Origin: an uncultured Marinobacter sp.
GTDB taxonomy: Bacteria; Pseudomonadota; Gammaproteobacteria; Pseudomonadales; Oleiphilaceae
Direction of reading: 5' to 3'
Length of the DNA stretch: 54,654 bases
Assembly: GCF_913055835.1 (NCBI RefSeq)
Contig: NZ_CAJXKQ010000031.1
Location: forward strand, 1 to 54,654
Below, piece after piece: positions 28,006-38,051 of this stretch (within the stretch, counting starts at the first letter, position 1; every line of letters begins with the position of its first letter). The notes beneath the pieces are model-generated. The model saw nothing but the letters and a program-made list of their open reading frames with translations, made no database searches and was not told the DNA's origin. A program made the translations under genes and the position numbers.

Positions 28006-28671
28006 CTATTTTCTGCTGAAGTACAGAACCAGACGGTCGCCGACCATCTGCAGCACCTGTACGAAAATAACCAGTAGGGCGACTGTAATGACCATTACAT
28101 CGGTCTGGAATCGTTGATAGCCGAAGCGGATGGCCAGGTCGCCGAGGCCGCCGCCACCGATCACACCGGACATGGCCGCGTAGGACACCAGCGTTATTGC
28201 AGTAACAGTAATGCCGGCGATGATGCCCGGAAGCGCTTCCGGTAACAGAGCACCGAAGATAATCTGTTTAACGCTGGCGCCCATGGCCTGGGTGGCTTCG
28301 ATGATGCCCCGGTCCACTTCCCTAAGGGAGGTTTCTACCAACCGTGCAAAGAACGGTGCACCGCCAGCCACCAGGGGCGGAATCGCTCCGGCCACGCCCA
28401 GAGACGTGCCGATCAGCATTACGGTGAAGGGAATCATAACGATCAGCAGGATGATAAACGGCACGGAACGGAGTACGTTCACCACGAACGACAGCACCGC
28501 ATAGGCTACCGGCTGTTCCAGCAGCTGGCGTTTGCCGAAAAGGAACAGCAGGACACCGATGGGCAGGCCGATCAGAACACTGAATAGCAGGGACATGCCC
28601 ACCATCACCAGGGTGTCCCAGCTGGCCCAGCCGATTTCGGTCCAGTCTACATTGCTCAACAGGGCTTCCAT
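28006..28671 (-). CDS. metI: Methionine ABC transporter permease
   Basis: Membrane subunit of MetNI, 221 residues with five membrane helices. The coupling-helix region EATQAMGASVKQIIFGALLPEALPG is the EAA motif that docks on MetN. Its ATG overlaps the metN stop codon by one base (ATGA type), so the two are translationally coupled. metQ follows after repeat element B. Confidence 0.93.
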   Translation of the reverse strand: MEALLSNVDWTEIGWASWDTLVMVGMSLLFSVLIGLPIGVLLFLFGKRQLLEQPVAYAVLSFVVNVLRSVPFIILLIVMIPFTVMLIGTSLGVAGAIPPLVAGGAPFFARLVETSLREVDRGIIEATQAMGASVKQIIFGALLPEALPGIIAGITVTAITLVSYAAMSGVIGGGGLGDLAIRFGYQRFQTDVMVITVALLVIFVQVLQMVGDRLVLYFSRK

Positions 28672-29678
28672 CAGCGCAGTACCTCCACGTGAACGTCGGC
28701 GGCTTTCAGCGCCTCCATGGCCACCTGCAGATCACCGCCCACCAGAGACAGGGTCAGCTGGCCGTAGGGGGTGTCCTTGATGTGGTCGATGCGGCCGGAG
28801 AGGATGCTGAAATCCACGCCAGATTCCCGGGCGACGCTGCCCAGCAGCGGCTTGTAGGTGGATTCGCCCTTGAAGGTCAGGCGCAGGATGCGGCCGTCGG
28901 CCTTGCTCAGGTCTTCCTGCAGTTCTTCCCGGTCAATGCTTTCACTCTCGAATACGAAGTCCCGGGTGGTCGGATGCTTCGGGTGCAGGAACACTTCGCT
29001 GACCGGGCCCATTTCCACCACTTCACCGGCGTCCATCACCGCCACCCGGTCGCAGACGCGGCGTACCACGTCCATTTCGTGGGTGATCAGGACGATGGTG
29101 AGGCCTAGTTCGCGGTTGATATCCGCCAGAAGCTTCAGCACCGACTGGGTGGTTTGCGGGTCCAGGGCGCTGGTGGCTTCGTCGCAGAGCAGGATCGTGG
29201 GCCGGCAGGCGAGGGCGCGGGCAATGCCCACTCGCTGTTTCTGACCGCCGGAGAGCTGCGACGGGTATTTGTTGGCGTGGTCGGTGAGGCTGACACGGGC
29301 CAGCAGTTCTTCAACGCGATCCCGGATTTCAGCCTTGGAGTAAATGCCTGCCAGCTTCATGGGGAAAGCAATGTTGTCCGCCACGGTTTTCGACGACAGC
29401 AGGTTGAAATGCTGGAAGATCATGCCGACCTTGCGCCGGAACGCACGCAACTCGGCGGCGTCGTAGTCGGTGATGTTTTCGTCATCGATCAGGATGCGGC
29501 CACCGGTGGGCGGCTCCAGCAGGTTGATCAGACGCACCAGCGTCGATTTGCCGGCGCCGGAATGGCCAACGATGCCGAATACCTCTCCGGTTTCAATGGT
29601 CATATCGGTGGGATGCAGCGCGGGGATCGCCCGGCCGCCTACCTGATACGACTTCTGTACCTGGTCAAATACAATCAC
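28671..29678 (-). CDS. metN: Methionine ABC transporter ATP-binding protein
   Basis: ATPase of the methionine importer, 335 residues. Walker [10 protein letters not shown] is at 38-46, signature [15 protein letters not shown] and Walker [14 protein letters not shown] follow. The C-terminal NIL/ACT-like domain (about 260-335) gives methionine trans-inhibition in this family. First gene of the operon. Confidence 0.94.
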   Translation of the reverse strand: MIVFDQVQKSYQVGGRAIPALHPTDMTIETGEVFGIVGHSGAGKSTLVRLINLLEPPTGGRILIDDENITDYDAAELRAFRRKVGMIFQHFNLLSSKTVADNIAFPMKLAGIYSKAEIRDRVEELLARVSLTDHANKYPSQLSGGQKQRVGIARALACRPTILLCDEATSALDPQTTQSVLKLLADINRELGLTIVLITHEMDVVRRVCDRVAVMDAGEVVEMGPVSEVFLHPKHPTTRDFVFESESIDREELQEDLSKADGRILRLTFKGESTYKPLLGSVARESGVDFSILSGRIDHIKDTPYGQLTLSLVGGDLQVAMEALKAADVHVEVLR

Positions 29679-29880
29679 GGTCAGCGCCTTGTGGGTGCAG
29701 CGTTAAAACCGGCGATTATAGCCCAAACGGCGGGCAAACCCGAATTCCGGAATGATTCTCAGTGTGGGTAGATATCCCTACACAAACGGTTACCTGACAC
29801 CGGACAGCCCGGTGAACTAAACTTGGATAACAAAAGAACCTTACACTTGCCAGAGGCGCGCTGCCCAGAGACTCACCAAC

Positions 29881-31302
29881 GTGACCAACGAAAAACAACC
29901 AACGCCCTCAAGGATGAATTCTACCCAGGCATGGGTTACCTATCTCAGCAAAGTCGAGCTACCAGTACTGGCCAATACGCTGCGACGCATCAACGAACTG
30001 ACCGACAGCAAAAACAGCACGGTTAATGAGCTGGCAAACGTGATTCTCAACGATGCCCAGCTCACCTCACAGGTGCTGCGGCTGTCCAATACCGTGTTTT
30101 ATAACCAGACCCGGACCCAGGTCAGCACCGTAAGCCGAGCCATCACCCTGATTGGTTTTGACGCCGTGAAATCCATGGCCATCTCCTCACTGATCGTCGA
30201 CACCCTGTTGAAACGCAACGATCGCCCTCACCTGTTGCGCTGTCTGGCCCGGGCCATTCACGCCGCTGTCCAGGCCCGGTGCCTGATGCCAAAACGCAAC
30301 GAGACGGCGCTTGAAGAGGTGTTTATCGGGGCGTTGCTGATGAATATCGGCGAATTGGCCTTCTGGTCCTGTGAAACCGATCAGGCCAGGGAACTGGAAG
30401 AACGCCTGCGACTCGATGAGCCGCCGGTTGAGGCGCAAAAGGCTGTGCTGCATTCGACTTTTACCGAAATCACCCGCGGCCTTGTGGATGCCTGGTCTCT
30501 TGGACCGTTCATCAAGGATGTGGTCTCTCCGGGACAGGCCAACTCCATGGCCTCTAGCCTGGTGCGGAATTCCGTGGATATGGCGCGCTTGTCCGAACAG
30601 GGCTGGAGCGGCCCGGACATGGACAAGGTACTGGAACGTCTGGGCAAAGACATTGGCGAAAGCCCGGCCGTAGTACGCGACCAGCTCAAGGTGAACGCCT
30701 CTGAGGCGACCCGGGTGGCCGTTTCCCTGGGCATTCCCCAGGTCACCGCCATGATGCCCGGCGCGGAGGGCAAGCCCGGTGACATCGGGGCAAAGGCCCC
30801 CGACATGGATCCGGAATTACAACTGGAAATCCTGCGTGAACTGAGCCAGTGCCTGGCCGAGAAACCGGACATCAACGAAGTTTGTCAGCTGGTCATCGAG
30901 GGTATCCACAGGGCAATTGGTATGCAGCGGGTGGCCCTGTTGATGGGCGACCGCACCGGCAACGAGCTGGTGCCCCGCAAACTGGGTGGCCGTGGCACCG
31001 AGGAATGGCGCCAGCACTTCGTGATCCGCAAGGACGGCACTGGTCCGCTGGGCCCGTTATTGCCCCATGCACACTGCAGCATCTACGAGCCCAAACCAAA
31101 CGCCGAAGGGGTCCCCTACGATCGCTGGCTCGGCAAAGTACCTGCGCTGATTGGTCCGATCAAGGCCAATGGACGCCTTATTGGCCTGTTCTACGCGGAC
31201 AATGCGGCCGGCACCTACACGCCCTCGAAAGAGCAGCTGTCCGCATTCGGCCACTTCATCCAGAACGCGCAGCTGTGCCTGACGCTGTTATCAACACACT
31301 GA
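29881..31302 (+). CDS. HDOD domain protein with C-terminal GAF-like domain
   Basis: 473 residues. The HDOD domain spans about 20-210 (LPVLANTLRRINELTDSKNS, ILNDAQLTSQVLRLSNTVFY), a catalytically silent relative of HD hydrolases used in signalling. A C-terminal GAF-like domain spans about 320-470 (INEVCQLVIEGIHRAIGMQRVALLM). GTG start at 29881. Proteins of this layout regulate c-di-GMP or chemotaxis-linked processes, but the target is unknown. A hairpin follows the stop. Confidence 0.85.
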   Translation: MTNEKQPTPSRMNSTQAWVTYLSKVELPVLANTLRRINELTDSKNSTVNELANVILNDAQLTSQVLRLSNTVFYNQTRTQVSTVSRAITLIGFDAVKSMAISSLIVDTLLKRNDRPHLLRCLARAIHAAVQARCLMPKRNETALEEVFIGALLMNIGELAFWSCETDQARELEERLRLDEPPVEAQKAVLHSTFTEITRGLVDAWSLGPFIKDVVSPGQANSMASSLVRNSVDMARLSEQGWSGPDMDKVLERLGKDIGESPAVVRDQLKVNASEATRVAVSLGIPQVTAMMPGAEGKPGDIGAKAPDMDPELQLEILRELSQCLAEKPDINEVCQLVIEGIHRAIGMQRVALLMGDRTGNELVPRKLGGRGTEEWRQHFVIRKDGTGPLGPLLPHAHCSIYEPKPNAEGVPYDRWLGKVPALIGPIKANGRLIGLFYADNAAGTYTPSKEQLSAFGHFIQNAQLCLTLLSTH

Positions 31303-31333
31303 CAGCCAGAACGAGAGGGTTCCGGCTGTCAGT
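31298..31333. terminator. Hairpin between convergent genes
   Basis: Stem ACTGACAGCC (31298-31307) / GGCTGTCAGT (31324-31333), 10 bp perfect with a 16-nt loop, overlapping the stop of the HDOD gene. Only a short T run follows, so efficiency is uncertain. Confidence 0.55.
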
Positions 31334-31339
31334 CGTTTC

Positions 31340-31975
31340 CTAGTGCAGAGCTCGCATTTGGCGCGGATAGAGCGCTGCACTGACTTCCGGCTCTTCCAAC
31401 AGGTCTGCCAGCTCGCGGTCTACGGTGGTCTCTTCACCTTCTTCCGGCAGTGGCTCGAACAGGGTGCTGAGCCAGGAGGCAACGGAAGGGGCTTCATCCC
31501 GTTTGTAATCGGTGGACAGCGCCTTGATGCGGCGGAAGCCGATAATGCGCTGGTGCTTGGGATCCCGAATCTGTTCAAACCCCCGCCAATACACGTGATC
31601 CCGGGTGTGCAATTGAACGAACAGGGTGTCGATAGGGCCGTCTGAATCATCGGCACTCACTGCACTCTCGGCACCCTCGGCTTCTTCCTCGACGGCTTCC
31701 TGGGCCGCTTCGGCTTCCACTTCAGGTTTTTTGTGGCGGATTGTGGTCCAGGCCGGGTAGAGCACGGCCACGGCATCCGCTTCAACATGCTCGCGGGCGG
31801 CGCGGAGGATCAACCCCCAGCGGGCCTTGTCGGCATCGGTTTCAAGGGAATTTATGGGCAAGTCGTAGCTTTGCTCGCTGGACAGAACGATGGCCATCAT
31901 CGGGGCGTCTAACTCCCCCATGGCCTCGGCCTGTGCTACTGATACCAGTTCATCGATTGCCATCGGTTGGTTCAT
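31340..31975 (-). CDS. Unknown acidic cytoplasmic protein
   Basis: 211 residues, not recognised. There is no signal peptide or membrane segment. A folded-looking N-terminal half (DAPMMAIVLSSEQSYDLPIN; RWGLILRAAREHVEADAVAVLYPAW) is split from the C-terminal half by an Ala/Glu-rich linker at about 84-112. The C-terminal half (IDTLFVQLHTRDHVYWRGFEQI) looks like a small beta-rich domain. Probably a real conserved protein because of its length, composition and the terminator-like hairpin shared with the convergent gene. Confidence 0.7.
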   Translation of the reverse strand: MNQPMAIDELVSVAQAEAMGELDAPMMAIVLSSEQSYDLPINSLETDADKARWGLILRAAREHVEADAVAVLYPAWTTIRHKKPEVEAEAAQEAVEEEAEGAESAVSADDSDGPIDTLFVQLHTRDHVYWRGFEQIRDPKHQRIIGFRRIKALSTDYKRDEAPSVASWLSTLFEPLPEEGEETTVDRELADLLEEPEVSAALYPRQMRALH

Positions 31976-32105
31976 AATACGCTCGCCTCCTCGATGCCAT
32001 CAGGGTCGTTCAGGAAGAAGGTTCTTCCTGACTGACAGCATAGCCTGTTCCAGCTACAAAGATAAACGTGGAGTTTCACCCGCCGGATCACAACCCCCGA
32101 ATTCA

Positions 32106-33593
32106 TCAAAACGCGTCATCGAGCTTCTCATAGTTACTGAACCAGGGATTCGCCTCCTCCAGCTGAGCAGCCAGCTGAAGCAAGGTCGCCTCGGCGCCAT
32201 GGGGGGCAACGAACTGCACCCCTACCGGTAAACCGTCGGCCGTCCAATGCATGGGCACCGACATGGCTGGCGTCCCGGTGAGATTGGCCAACTGGGTAAA
32301 CGGGGTCCGCGCCAGGCTTTCCAGGGCCATCTGGTCCACCTGGCCCGAGCGATGCACCAGTTTACCGGCCTTGAGCTTCAACATCAGGCGTGCTGCAAAT
32401 TTGAGATGGGCCGGCGTTTCCAGCTCGCCGATGGCCGCAGGTAACTGCCCGGTGGTCGGGCTGAGGTAGAGATCGTAACTCCCGAAGAACGCCCCCAGCG
32501 ATCTGGCAAACTCGTTCCACTGCTGGCGTCGGCGGACATAATCGGAAAGCGGCATGGTCTCTCCAAGCATGCCGATCAGCCGGGTATCCAGTTCGAAATC
32601 ACCGTCCGTGGCGCCGAACTGCTCTTTCGCCTTCGCCATCAGGGCGGAAACCTCGCCGAAATACAGGCCCAGATAGCAACGCGCCAGAGCCATGCCGTCG
32701 AATTCCGGCGCAGCATACTCAACCCTGTGACCGAGGTTCTCAAGAATCCGGGCCGTTTCCTCCACGGCAGCGACGCACTCCGGCGCAACCTCCGTATTGT
32801 AGGGTGACGACGTGAACACGCCGATTCTCAGGCTGCCCGGAGACCGCTGCATCAGCTCTGCATAGGCCGCGGAGGGAGCGGGAATCTCGAATGGATCGCC
32901 TGGCGCCGGCCCGCTGAGCACATCCAGCATCGTTGCACTGTCCCTGACCGTTCGGCTAACCACATGATCGGTGGAGGCACCGGTCCAGGCTTCGCCCATA
33001 AAGGGCCCTGAAGAAATTCGACCACGGGACGGCTTCAATCCGAACAGCCCGTTGTAGGCTGCGGGAATACGGATAGAACCGCCACCATCGTTGGCGCCCG
33101 CCATGGGCACGATGCCCGCTGCAACCGCCGCACCCGAGCCACCGCTGGAGCCCCCGGGGGTGAGTTCCGTATTCCAGGGGTTACGCGTTGGCCCCCAGAG
33201 TTCAGACTCGGTAACCGCTTTCAGACCAAACTCCGGCGTGGCAGTTCGCCCGAGGAACACCAGGCCGGCATGCCGTGCCCGGCGGACGAACTCCGAATCC
33301 TGGGGCGCAATGTTCTTTCTCAATCCCCGGCTGCCATAGGTACACGGGTGGCCAGCCTGTTCCTGGGCGAGGTCCTTGAGCAGCAGGGGCACTCCGGCAA
33401 ACACGGCCTGCTCCGGGAAACCCTGGGCCGGCGCTTCGGAAAACTGGGGATAGCAGATCGCATTCAGCGTGCCGTTTACGTGGGTTGCCCGCTCTACAGC
33501 CGCCTCGCATACTTCCCTTGAAGTGACCTCGCGCCGACGAACAAGATCAGCAAGTGCGGTAGCATCGTAACGAAGGTATTCGGATTGCTTCAT
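32106..33593 (-). CDS. Amidase (amidase-signature family)
   Basis: Hydrolyses a carboxamide; 495 residues. The Ser-cisSer-Lys triad is intact: Lys73 (LLLKDLAQ), Ser149 in GGSSGGS, and the nucleophile Ser173 in GGSIR, with the correct 24-residue spacing between the serines. No gatB or gatC neighbours, so not a Glu-tRNA amidotransferase; similar to 6-aminohexanoate hydrolase/NylA-like or general amidases. The start at 33593 has GGAA upstream and is preferred over the one 12 nt earlier. Divergent from the SLT-domain gene, with the starts 52 nt apart. Confidence 0.88.
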   Translation of the reverse strand: MKQSEYLRYDATALADLVRRREVTSREVCEAAVERATHVNGTLNAICYPQFSEAPAQGFPEQAVFAGVPLLLKDLAQEQAGHPCTYGSRGLRKNIAPQDSEFVRRARHAGLVFLGRTATPEFGLKAVTESELWGPTRNPWNTELTPGGSSGGSGAAVAAGIVPMAGANDGGGSIRIPAAYNGLFGLKPSRGRISSGPFMGEAWTGASTDHVVSRTVRDSATMLDVLSGPAPGDPFEIPAPSAAYAELMQRSPGSLRIGVFTSSPYNTEVAPECVAAVEETARILENLGHRVEYAAPEFDGMALARCYLGLYFGEVSALMAKAKEQFGATDGDFELDTRLIGMLGETMPLSDYVRRRQQWNEFARSLGAFFGSYDLYLSPTTGQLPAAIGELETPAHLKFAARLMLKLKAGKLVHRSGQVDQMALESLARTPFTQLANLTGTPAMSVPMHWTADGLPVGVQFVAPHGAEATLLQLAAQLEEANPWFSNYEKLDDAF

Positions 33594-33645
33594 GGCAGGT
33601 TCCATTTGTTATTCTGTTTTGAGGAAGGTCACGGGTATAACGTCT

Positions 33646-34785
33646 ATGGTCCGATTTCTCAAGAGCTTACGCCAGCTTGCCGTGATTTTCATCCTGGCAG
33701 CCCCGGCGTCCGTTGCCGCCCAGGAGGCACCGGCTGCGACCAGCGACGACAGCGACTGGACCCGCGTTGTACGGTCCTCGCCCTATTGGGTCAGCCAGGG
33801 GGTGTTTGAAAACATTCTCACTATACGGCGTTGGGTGCTCAAGGAATCCGGCTACTGCGCCAATGCCGATCGCCACGTTCTGTACGACATGCGCGGCCGG
33901 TTCCTGGCCTGGATCAGTGACGGTGAAGACCGCGAGGCCACCCAGAGCCTATTGAATGCAACCCGGAAATCATTGTTTGAGAATGGCAAGGTGGAAGACT
34001 GGGTTGCCGGAGAGACCGGCCAGACCGGCTATCCATTCGCCCTGTCCTGCGACCAGCCCCATGTCAACGTCGATGAAGCCGTTGCCCGTTATCTTGGCAC
34101 TTTGCCTGCTGACCGCATCTGGGGGGCCTGGGACGACCTCAATTTTGCCGACAGCAGTGCTCCGGAAAGCCTCCATGACGCACTGATCTACGTGTACGAA
34201 CACCGCAGCAGCCAGAACCGCCTGACCCTGCCACAAGCCTTGCCGCGGTATCTGGCCGGCCAGATCCTGATTGAGAGTGGGGCACAGGCACGCGCCCATT
34301 CCCGTGCGAACGCCAGGGGCATCCTGCAGTTGTCTCCTGCGGCTCTCTCGGACTGCGAAATTGCCCCCGACAATTTCTGGCACCGGCTGGCGCAGATCGA
34401 CTGCGCCCTGCGATTGATGAACCAGAATGCCCGCAATCTGGCACCGGTTTTCCAGCAACGGTTTGGCCACCTGCCGGAGGCCAAAAGGGACCGATTGTTC
34501 ACTCTGTTGCTGGTTCAGGCGTATCATGGCGGCGCCGGACGGGTCCAGGCGCTGTTGGACGATCCGGTTCTGGCACAGCCAGCCGAGTATTTTGCCGCCA
34601 ACCATGAACGCTTTACCGCCGGCGACATTGCCTTCGGCCTGATTTTTCACAACCTTGGGCGGGACCGTCTCGGTCTTGCCTCGCTCTACTATGTGGCAGA
34701 CGTTCAGCTGGCAACCGAGGCCCTGTGTCGCACGGCCAAACTGACCTCAACGGAATTCTGTGAATGGAAGTACTCAACCAACTGA
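33646..34785 (+). CDS. Periplasmic SLT-like (lytic transglycosylase fold) protein
   Basis: 379 residues from the ATG at 33646, chosen because it opens a signal peptide (hydrophobic 9-25, cleavage near ASVAAQ). An SLT-like domain in the C-terminal half shows QILIESGAQARAHS, with Glu210 as candidate catalytic acid, then NARGILQLSPAAL, matching the ES.....S..GA.GL.Q pattern of lytic transglycosylases. The N-terminal 200 residues are unassigned. Its last 22 nt overlap the TauE gene, so they are probably co-transcribed. A role in cell-wall turnover is inferred. Confidence 0.75.
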   Translation: MVRFLKSLRQLAVIFILAAPASVAAQEAPAATSDDSDWTRVVRSSPYWVSQGVFENILTIRRWVLKESGYCANADRHVLYDMRGRFLAWISDGEDREATQSLLNATRKSLFENGKVEDWVAGETGQTGYPFALSCDQPHVNVDEAVARYLGTLPADRIWGAWDDLNFADSSAPESLHDALIYVYEHRSSQNRLTLPQALPRYLAGQILIESGAQARAHSRANARGILQLSPAALSDCEIAPDNFWHRLAQIDCALRLMNQNARNLAPVFQQRFGHLPEAKRDRLFTLLLVQAYHGGAGRVQALLDDPVLAQPAEYFAANHERFTAGDIAFGLIFHNLGRDRLGLASLYYVADVQLATEALCRTAKLTSTEFCEWKYSTN

Positions 34786-35534
34786 TACCCGAAAGCCTGA
34801 GCCTTCCAGTCGCCGTTTTCCTGCTAGCCAGCTCCACCATTACTTCGATGATCACCGCCAGCCTCGGCGCAGGTGGTGGCGTTCTACTGCTGGTACTGAT
34901 GGCCAGCTGGATGCCGCCCGCGGCTATCATCCCGGTCCACGGCATGATCCAGCTGGGCTCCAATGTTGGTCGGGCGGCACTGACCTGGCGGCACATAGAC
35001 TGGCGGGTAATTGCGGCGTTCCTGCCCGGCGTGATCGCAGGCGCAGCGCTGGGAGCCTGGTTACTGGTGAATCTTCCAGCACACATCTGGCAGCTGACCA
35101 TTGCCCTGTTCGTGCTCTATCTTTGCTGGGGGCCGGCACTGCCGAAGGGTGCCTTTGGTGCCCCCGGAGTGTTTCTGGCGTCGGCGTTCACCAGTTTTGT
35201 CAGCCTGTTCGTGGGCGCCACCGGGCCGCTGGTTGCGGCGTTTATCAAACAGATTCATACCGACCGGTTCAAAACCGTGGCCACCTTCGCCATGGCCATG
35301 ACTCTGCAGCACGCCCCGAAGGCGCTGGTATTCGGAGTTGCCGGATTCATGTTCTTTGAATGGCTGCCATTCATACTCGCCATGATTGCCTGCGGCTTTG
35401 CCGGCACCTGGATCGGGCTGCACGTGCTGAGGTCCCTGAGCAACCGGAAGTTCACACTGATCTTCAACCTGGTGCTGACCGCGCTTGCAATCCGCCTGCT
35501 ATGGCAGGCCAGCCTCTCAGCCGGCTGGTGGTGA
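34764..35534 (+). CDS. TauE/SafE-family anion exporter
   Basis: 256 residues with eight membrane segments. The repeated motif (ASLGAGGGVLLLVLMAS and FVSLFVGATGPLVAAFI) is that of TauE/SafE proteins that move sulfite, sulfoacetate or related organosulfonates. It overlaps the upstream SLT gene by 22 nt and the convergent sensor gene by 18 nt. Confidence 0.83.
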   Translation: MEVLNQLIPESLSLPVAVFLLASSTITSMITASLGAGGGVLLLVLMASWMPPAAIIPVHGMIQLGSNVGRAALTWRHIDWRVIAAFLPGVIAGAALGAWLLVNLPAHIWQLTIALFVLYLCWGPALPKGAFGAPGVFLASAFTSFVSLFVGATGPLVAAFIKQIHTDRFKTVATFAMAMTLQHAPKALVFGVAGFMFFEWLPFILAMIACGFAGTWIGLHVLRSLSNRKFTLIFNLVLTALAIRLLWQASLSAGWW

Positions 35535-37865
35535 CGGCACCACAACAACCCTGTTACGCCCCCGGGATTTGGCGATGTAGCTGCCCTCGTCTGCCCGGGC
35601 CATGACCTCTCTGGGGCCGCTGTCTTCCGGTGTCAGTTCCGTCAGGCCAATGCTCGTGGTAACACCGAATGAGCGGCCATCATGCTCGATACGAAGCGCC
35701 TCAACAGCGGCACGGATCCGTTCCGCCAGCGCCTCGGCCCTGTCCATGCCGCAGGCAGGCAAAATAATGCCGAACTCATCCCCGCCGAGCCTGGCTACGG
35801 TATCGGACTGGCGAACCGATTCCCTGAACAATTCTGCCAGCCGTTTAAGCAAGTCATCACCAACCAGGTGGCCGCCTTCATCGTTTACCGGCTTGAAGTA
35901 GTCGAGATCGATCAGCATCAGTACTGAGCGGACTTCCTGCCGACCGGCCTCGCCGAGGCACCGGACCAGCGAGGCATTGAACGCGCGGCGGTTCAGCAAC
36001 TGGGTCAGGCTGTCGTGCGTCGCTTCCCAGGACAGCCTCTCCTCCTGCTGACGTCGGTCGCTGTCGTCCCGCAGCACAAACACCAGGCGTTCATCGTCGC
36101 GCCCCTGACGAATATGCAGCATGGTCAGATCAATGGGGAAGGAAACACCCAGCGAGTTCCGCAAGGTCACATAAAGGCTGTCCAGGTCCTCCCCGGCCAG
36201 AAACTCCTGTGCCGTCAGTTCCCGCTGTTCCGTTTCGATGGTAACCAACTGGAAGAAGTTTCTGAGCAGGCATTCACCCTCCGTGCCCAGCAGGCGGCAG
36301 GCAGCATCGTTGGCAAACCGGATAACACCCTCCACATCGACCATCAGGACGCCTTCCTGAAGAACGCGGAGTATCGTCTCTGCGCGCTGCTGCTCGGTCT
36401 TGAGTGCCTCTTCCACCTCCAGTTCATGGGATATATCCCGAACGACCGTGATGGTGCCGAGGGCTTTTTCCGAGGTCTGGATTGCTGCGGTCATGACGTC
36501 TGCCCAGATCACCCGGTCCGGAGCAGGAGTTTCCAGTCTCAACCGCCCCCGCAAAATGCTCTGATTCCTGATCGCGTCTTTCCAGCCTGCAATCGCTCCC
36601 GGCCGGTCCGCCTCATGTATGCGATTGGTCAGGTAATCAGAGGTAAGTTCTTCCGCAGGCTTGCCGACGATAGCCTCGAAGGCCGGATTGGCAAATTCGA
36701 TGCGGCCAAGAACGTCAGTCTGGACGATACCGATGGGGGCACTCTGAGTGAGAGAACGGAAAAACGCTTCTCTTTCGGCCAGAGATACCAGCACCTCGTC
36801 CCGCTCATCGGTCACCGTGTTGAATATCTCTGCAACACGACGGATTTCCTTGCCTCCCGAAACATCCACCGGATCGGAACGCATACCCAGATGACGTTCA
36901 CGGATCTGGATACCCAATGTCTTGAGCGGCGCCATCAGACGCCGGAAACGCCACAGCGCCAGGGGCGCAATCAACAGAATGACCAGCAAGAGTATCCATA
37001 CGAAAGCATCCACCGTGCGGGTAATCGGCGCGAGAGCTTCGCGAGCCGGCCATGACGCCGACACGAACCAGGGCACCTGGGTCAGCTGCTGCACCGACAT
37101 AATGGTCTTTTCGCCACTGCTGTTGACGGTATCCAATGTCCCCTCAAAGCCTTCCATAGCATCCCGAAGCACAGGATTGGCCACCCTCACTGGCGACATG
37201 GCCTCAGCCCCTCGCTGGTTAACAACCACAAAGCCACCCCGGGTTGCCACTTCAAGGTAGCCCGTAGTACCTATCCGGATATTGATAAACTGATCCAGAA
37301 AATTGTTTCCATCCAGCGCAATGGCACCGCCAATCACGCCAATGAAGCGTTGGCGATGGTCGAAGATCGGCGCAGCCACCATGATGGCCGGCTTTTCCTG
37401 ATAATGAGAGATGTAGGGCTCGCTGATCACCGGGGTGAGCGTGGAGGAAATCCGGCGGAAATACTCCCGCTTGCTGACATTCAGGCCCGCCTGCCGATAA
37501 TCCTGCGGATGCTCGGCAATCACCAGGCCGTTTTCATCCATCAGGTAGACAGCATCAAACAGATGCTCAAGGGCGGTTTGCCGGCGAATCAGAACACGTG
37601 CCCTTGCGTCCAGTACATCGCTGGACATGGTCAGGTTCTGGGCCACGTGGTTGAGTGCTTCAAGACGCAAGGCGAGCTTGTCATCCAGCTCCCCGGCAAT
37701 CAGTGTGGCAATTGTTTCCACCTGGTTGCGGGCCTGCTGTTCCAGCTCAGAACGGCTCAGCAGGAAACCGGCAACGGTTACCAGCAAAGCCGTCAGGATG
37801 ATCGCAACAACCACCAGAGCAACAGCCCTATTCGCAAGGCTACCCAACCATTGCTTTATCAGCAT
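35517..37865 (-). CDS. Cache-PAS-PAS-GGDEF diguanylate cyclase
   Basis: 782 residues from the ATG at 37865 (a TTG 30 nt earlier is a weaker option). Order: TM helix (about 10-32), periplasmic dCache-type sensor (about 45-275, with YLMDENGLVIAEHPQDYR), second TM (about 290-310), a HAMP-like linker, PAS (about 370-490), PAS (about 500-610) and GGDEF (about 620-775). The GGDEF motif is intact and RQSD five residues upstream is the inhibitory I-site. dCache sensors bind small molecules such as amino or organic acids; the ligand here is unknown. The 3' end overlaps the TauE gene by 18 nt. Confidence 0.88.
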   Translation of the reverse strand: MLIKQWLGSLANRAVALVVVAIILTALLVTVAGFLLSRSELEQQARNQVETIATLIAGELDDKLALRLEALNHVAQNLTMSSDVLDARARVLIRRQTALEHLFDAVYLMDENGLVIAEHPQDYRQAGLNVSKREYFRRISSTLTPVISEPYISHYQEKPAIMVAAPIFDHRQRFIGVIGGAIALDGNNFLDQFINIRIGTTGYLEVATRGGFVVVNQRGAEAMSPVRVANPVLRDAMEGFEGTLDTVNSSGEKTIMSVQQLTQVPWFVSASWPAREALAPITRTVDAFVWILLLVILLIAPLALWRFRRLMAPLKTLGIQIRERHLGMRSDPVDVSGGKEIRRVAEIFNTVTDERDEVLVSLAEREAFFRSLTQSAPIGIVQTDVLGRIEFANPAFEAIVGKPAEELTSDYLTNRIHEADRPGAIAGWKDAIRNQSILRGRLRLETPAPDRVIWADVMTAAIQTSEKALGTITVVRDISHELEVEEALKTEQQRAETILRVLQEGVLMVDVEGVIRFANDAACRLLGTEGECLLRNFFQLVTIETEQRELTAQEFLAGEDLDSLYVTLRNSLGVSFPIDLTMLHIRQGRDDERLVFVLRDDSDRRQQEERLSWEATHDSLTQLLNRRAFNASLVRCLGEAGRQEVRSVLMLIDLDYFKPVNDEGGHLVGDDLLKRLAELFRESVRQSDTVARLGGDEFGIILPACGMDRAEALAERIRAAVEALRIEHDGRSFGVTTSIGLTELTPEDSGPREVMARADEGSYIAKSRGRNRVVVVPSPPAG

Positions 37866-37999
37866 GGCATCCAGGCTCCCCAAGGGGTTCGACAACCAGT
37901 GATGATCTAACCTCCGTTCTTTGCTCTTCTTGCGTCTCTCATGTCTGACTTAAGTCTATCAGAGGGGGATTCAATGTCAGATAACCTGCTTGCAAATTA

Positions 38000-38018
38000 A
38001 CTGATAATCGTTATTATT
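38000..38018 (+). promoter_or_regulatory. Fur box upstream of the TonB system
   Basis: ACTGATAATCGTTATTATT at 38000-38018 matches the Fur consensus of inverted GATAAT units (GATAAT-C-GTTATT). It sits about 35 nt before the exbB start, so iron repression of the operon is expected. Confidence 0.85.
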
Positions 38019-38051
38019 TAGGTCCAAATTTGCACATTGAGAAACCTTCTC

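Noticed and set aside
34987..35290. Other-frame reading frames across the TauE gene
   Set aside because: Composition and lack of start signals show them to be shadows of the membrane protein gene.
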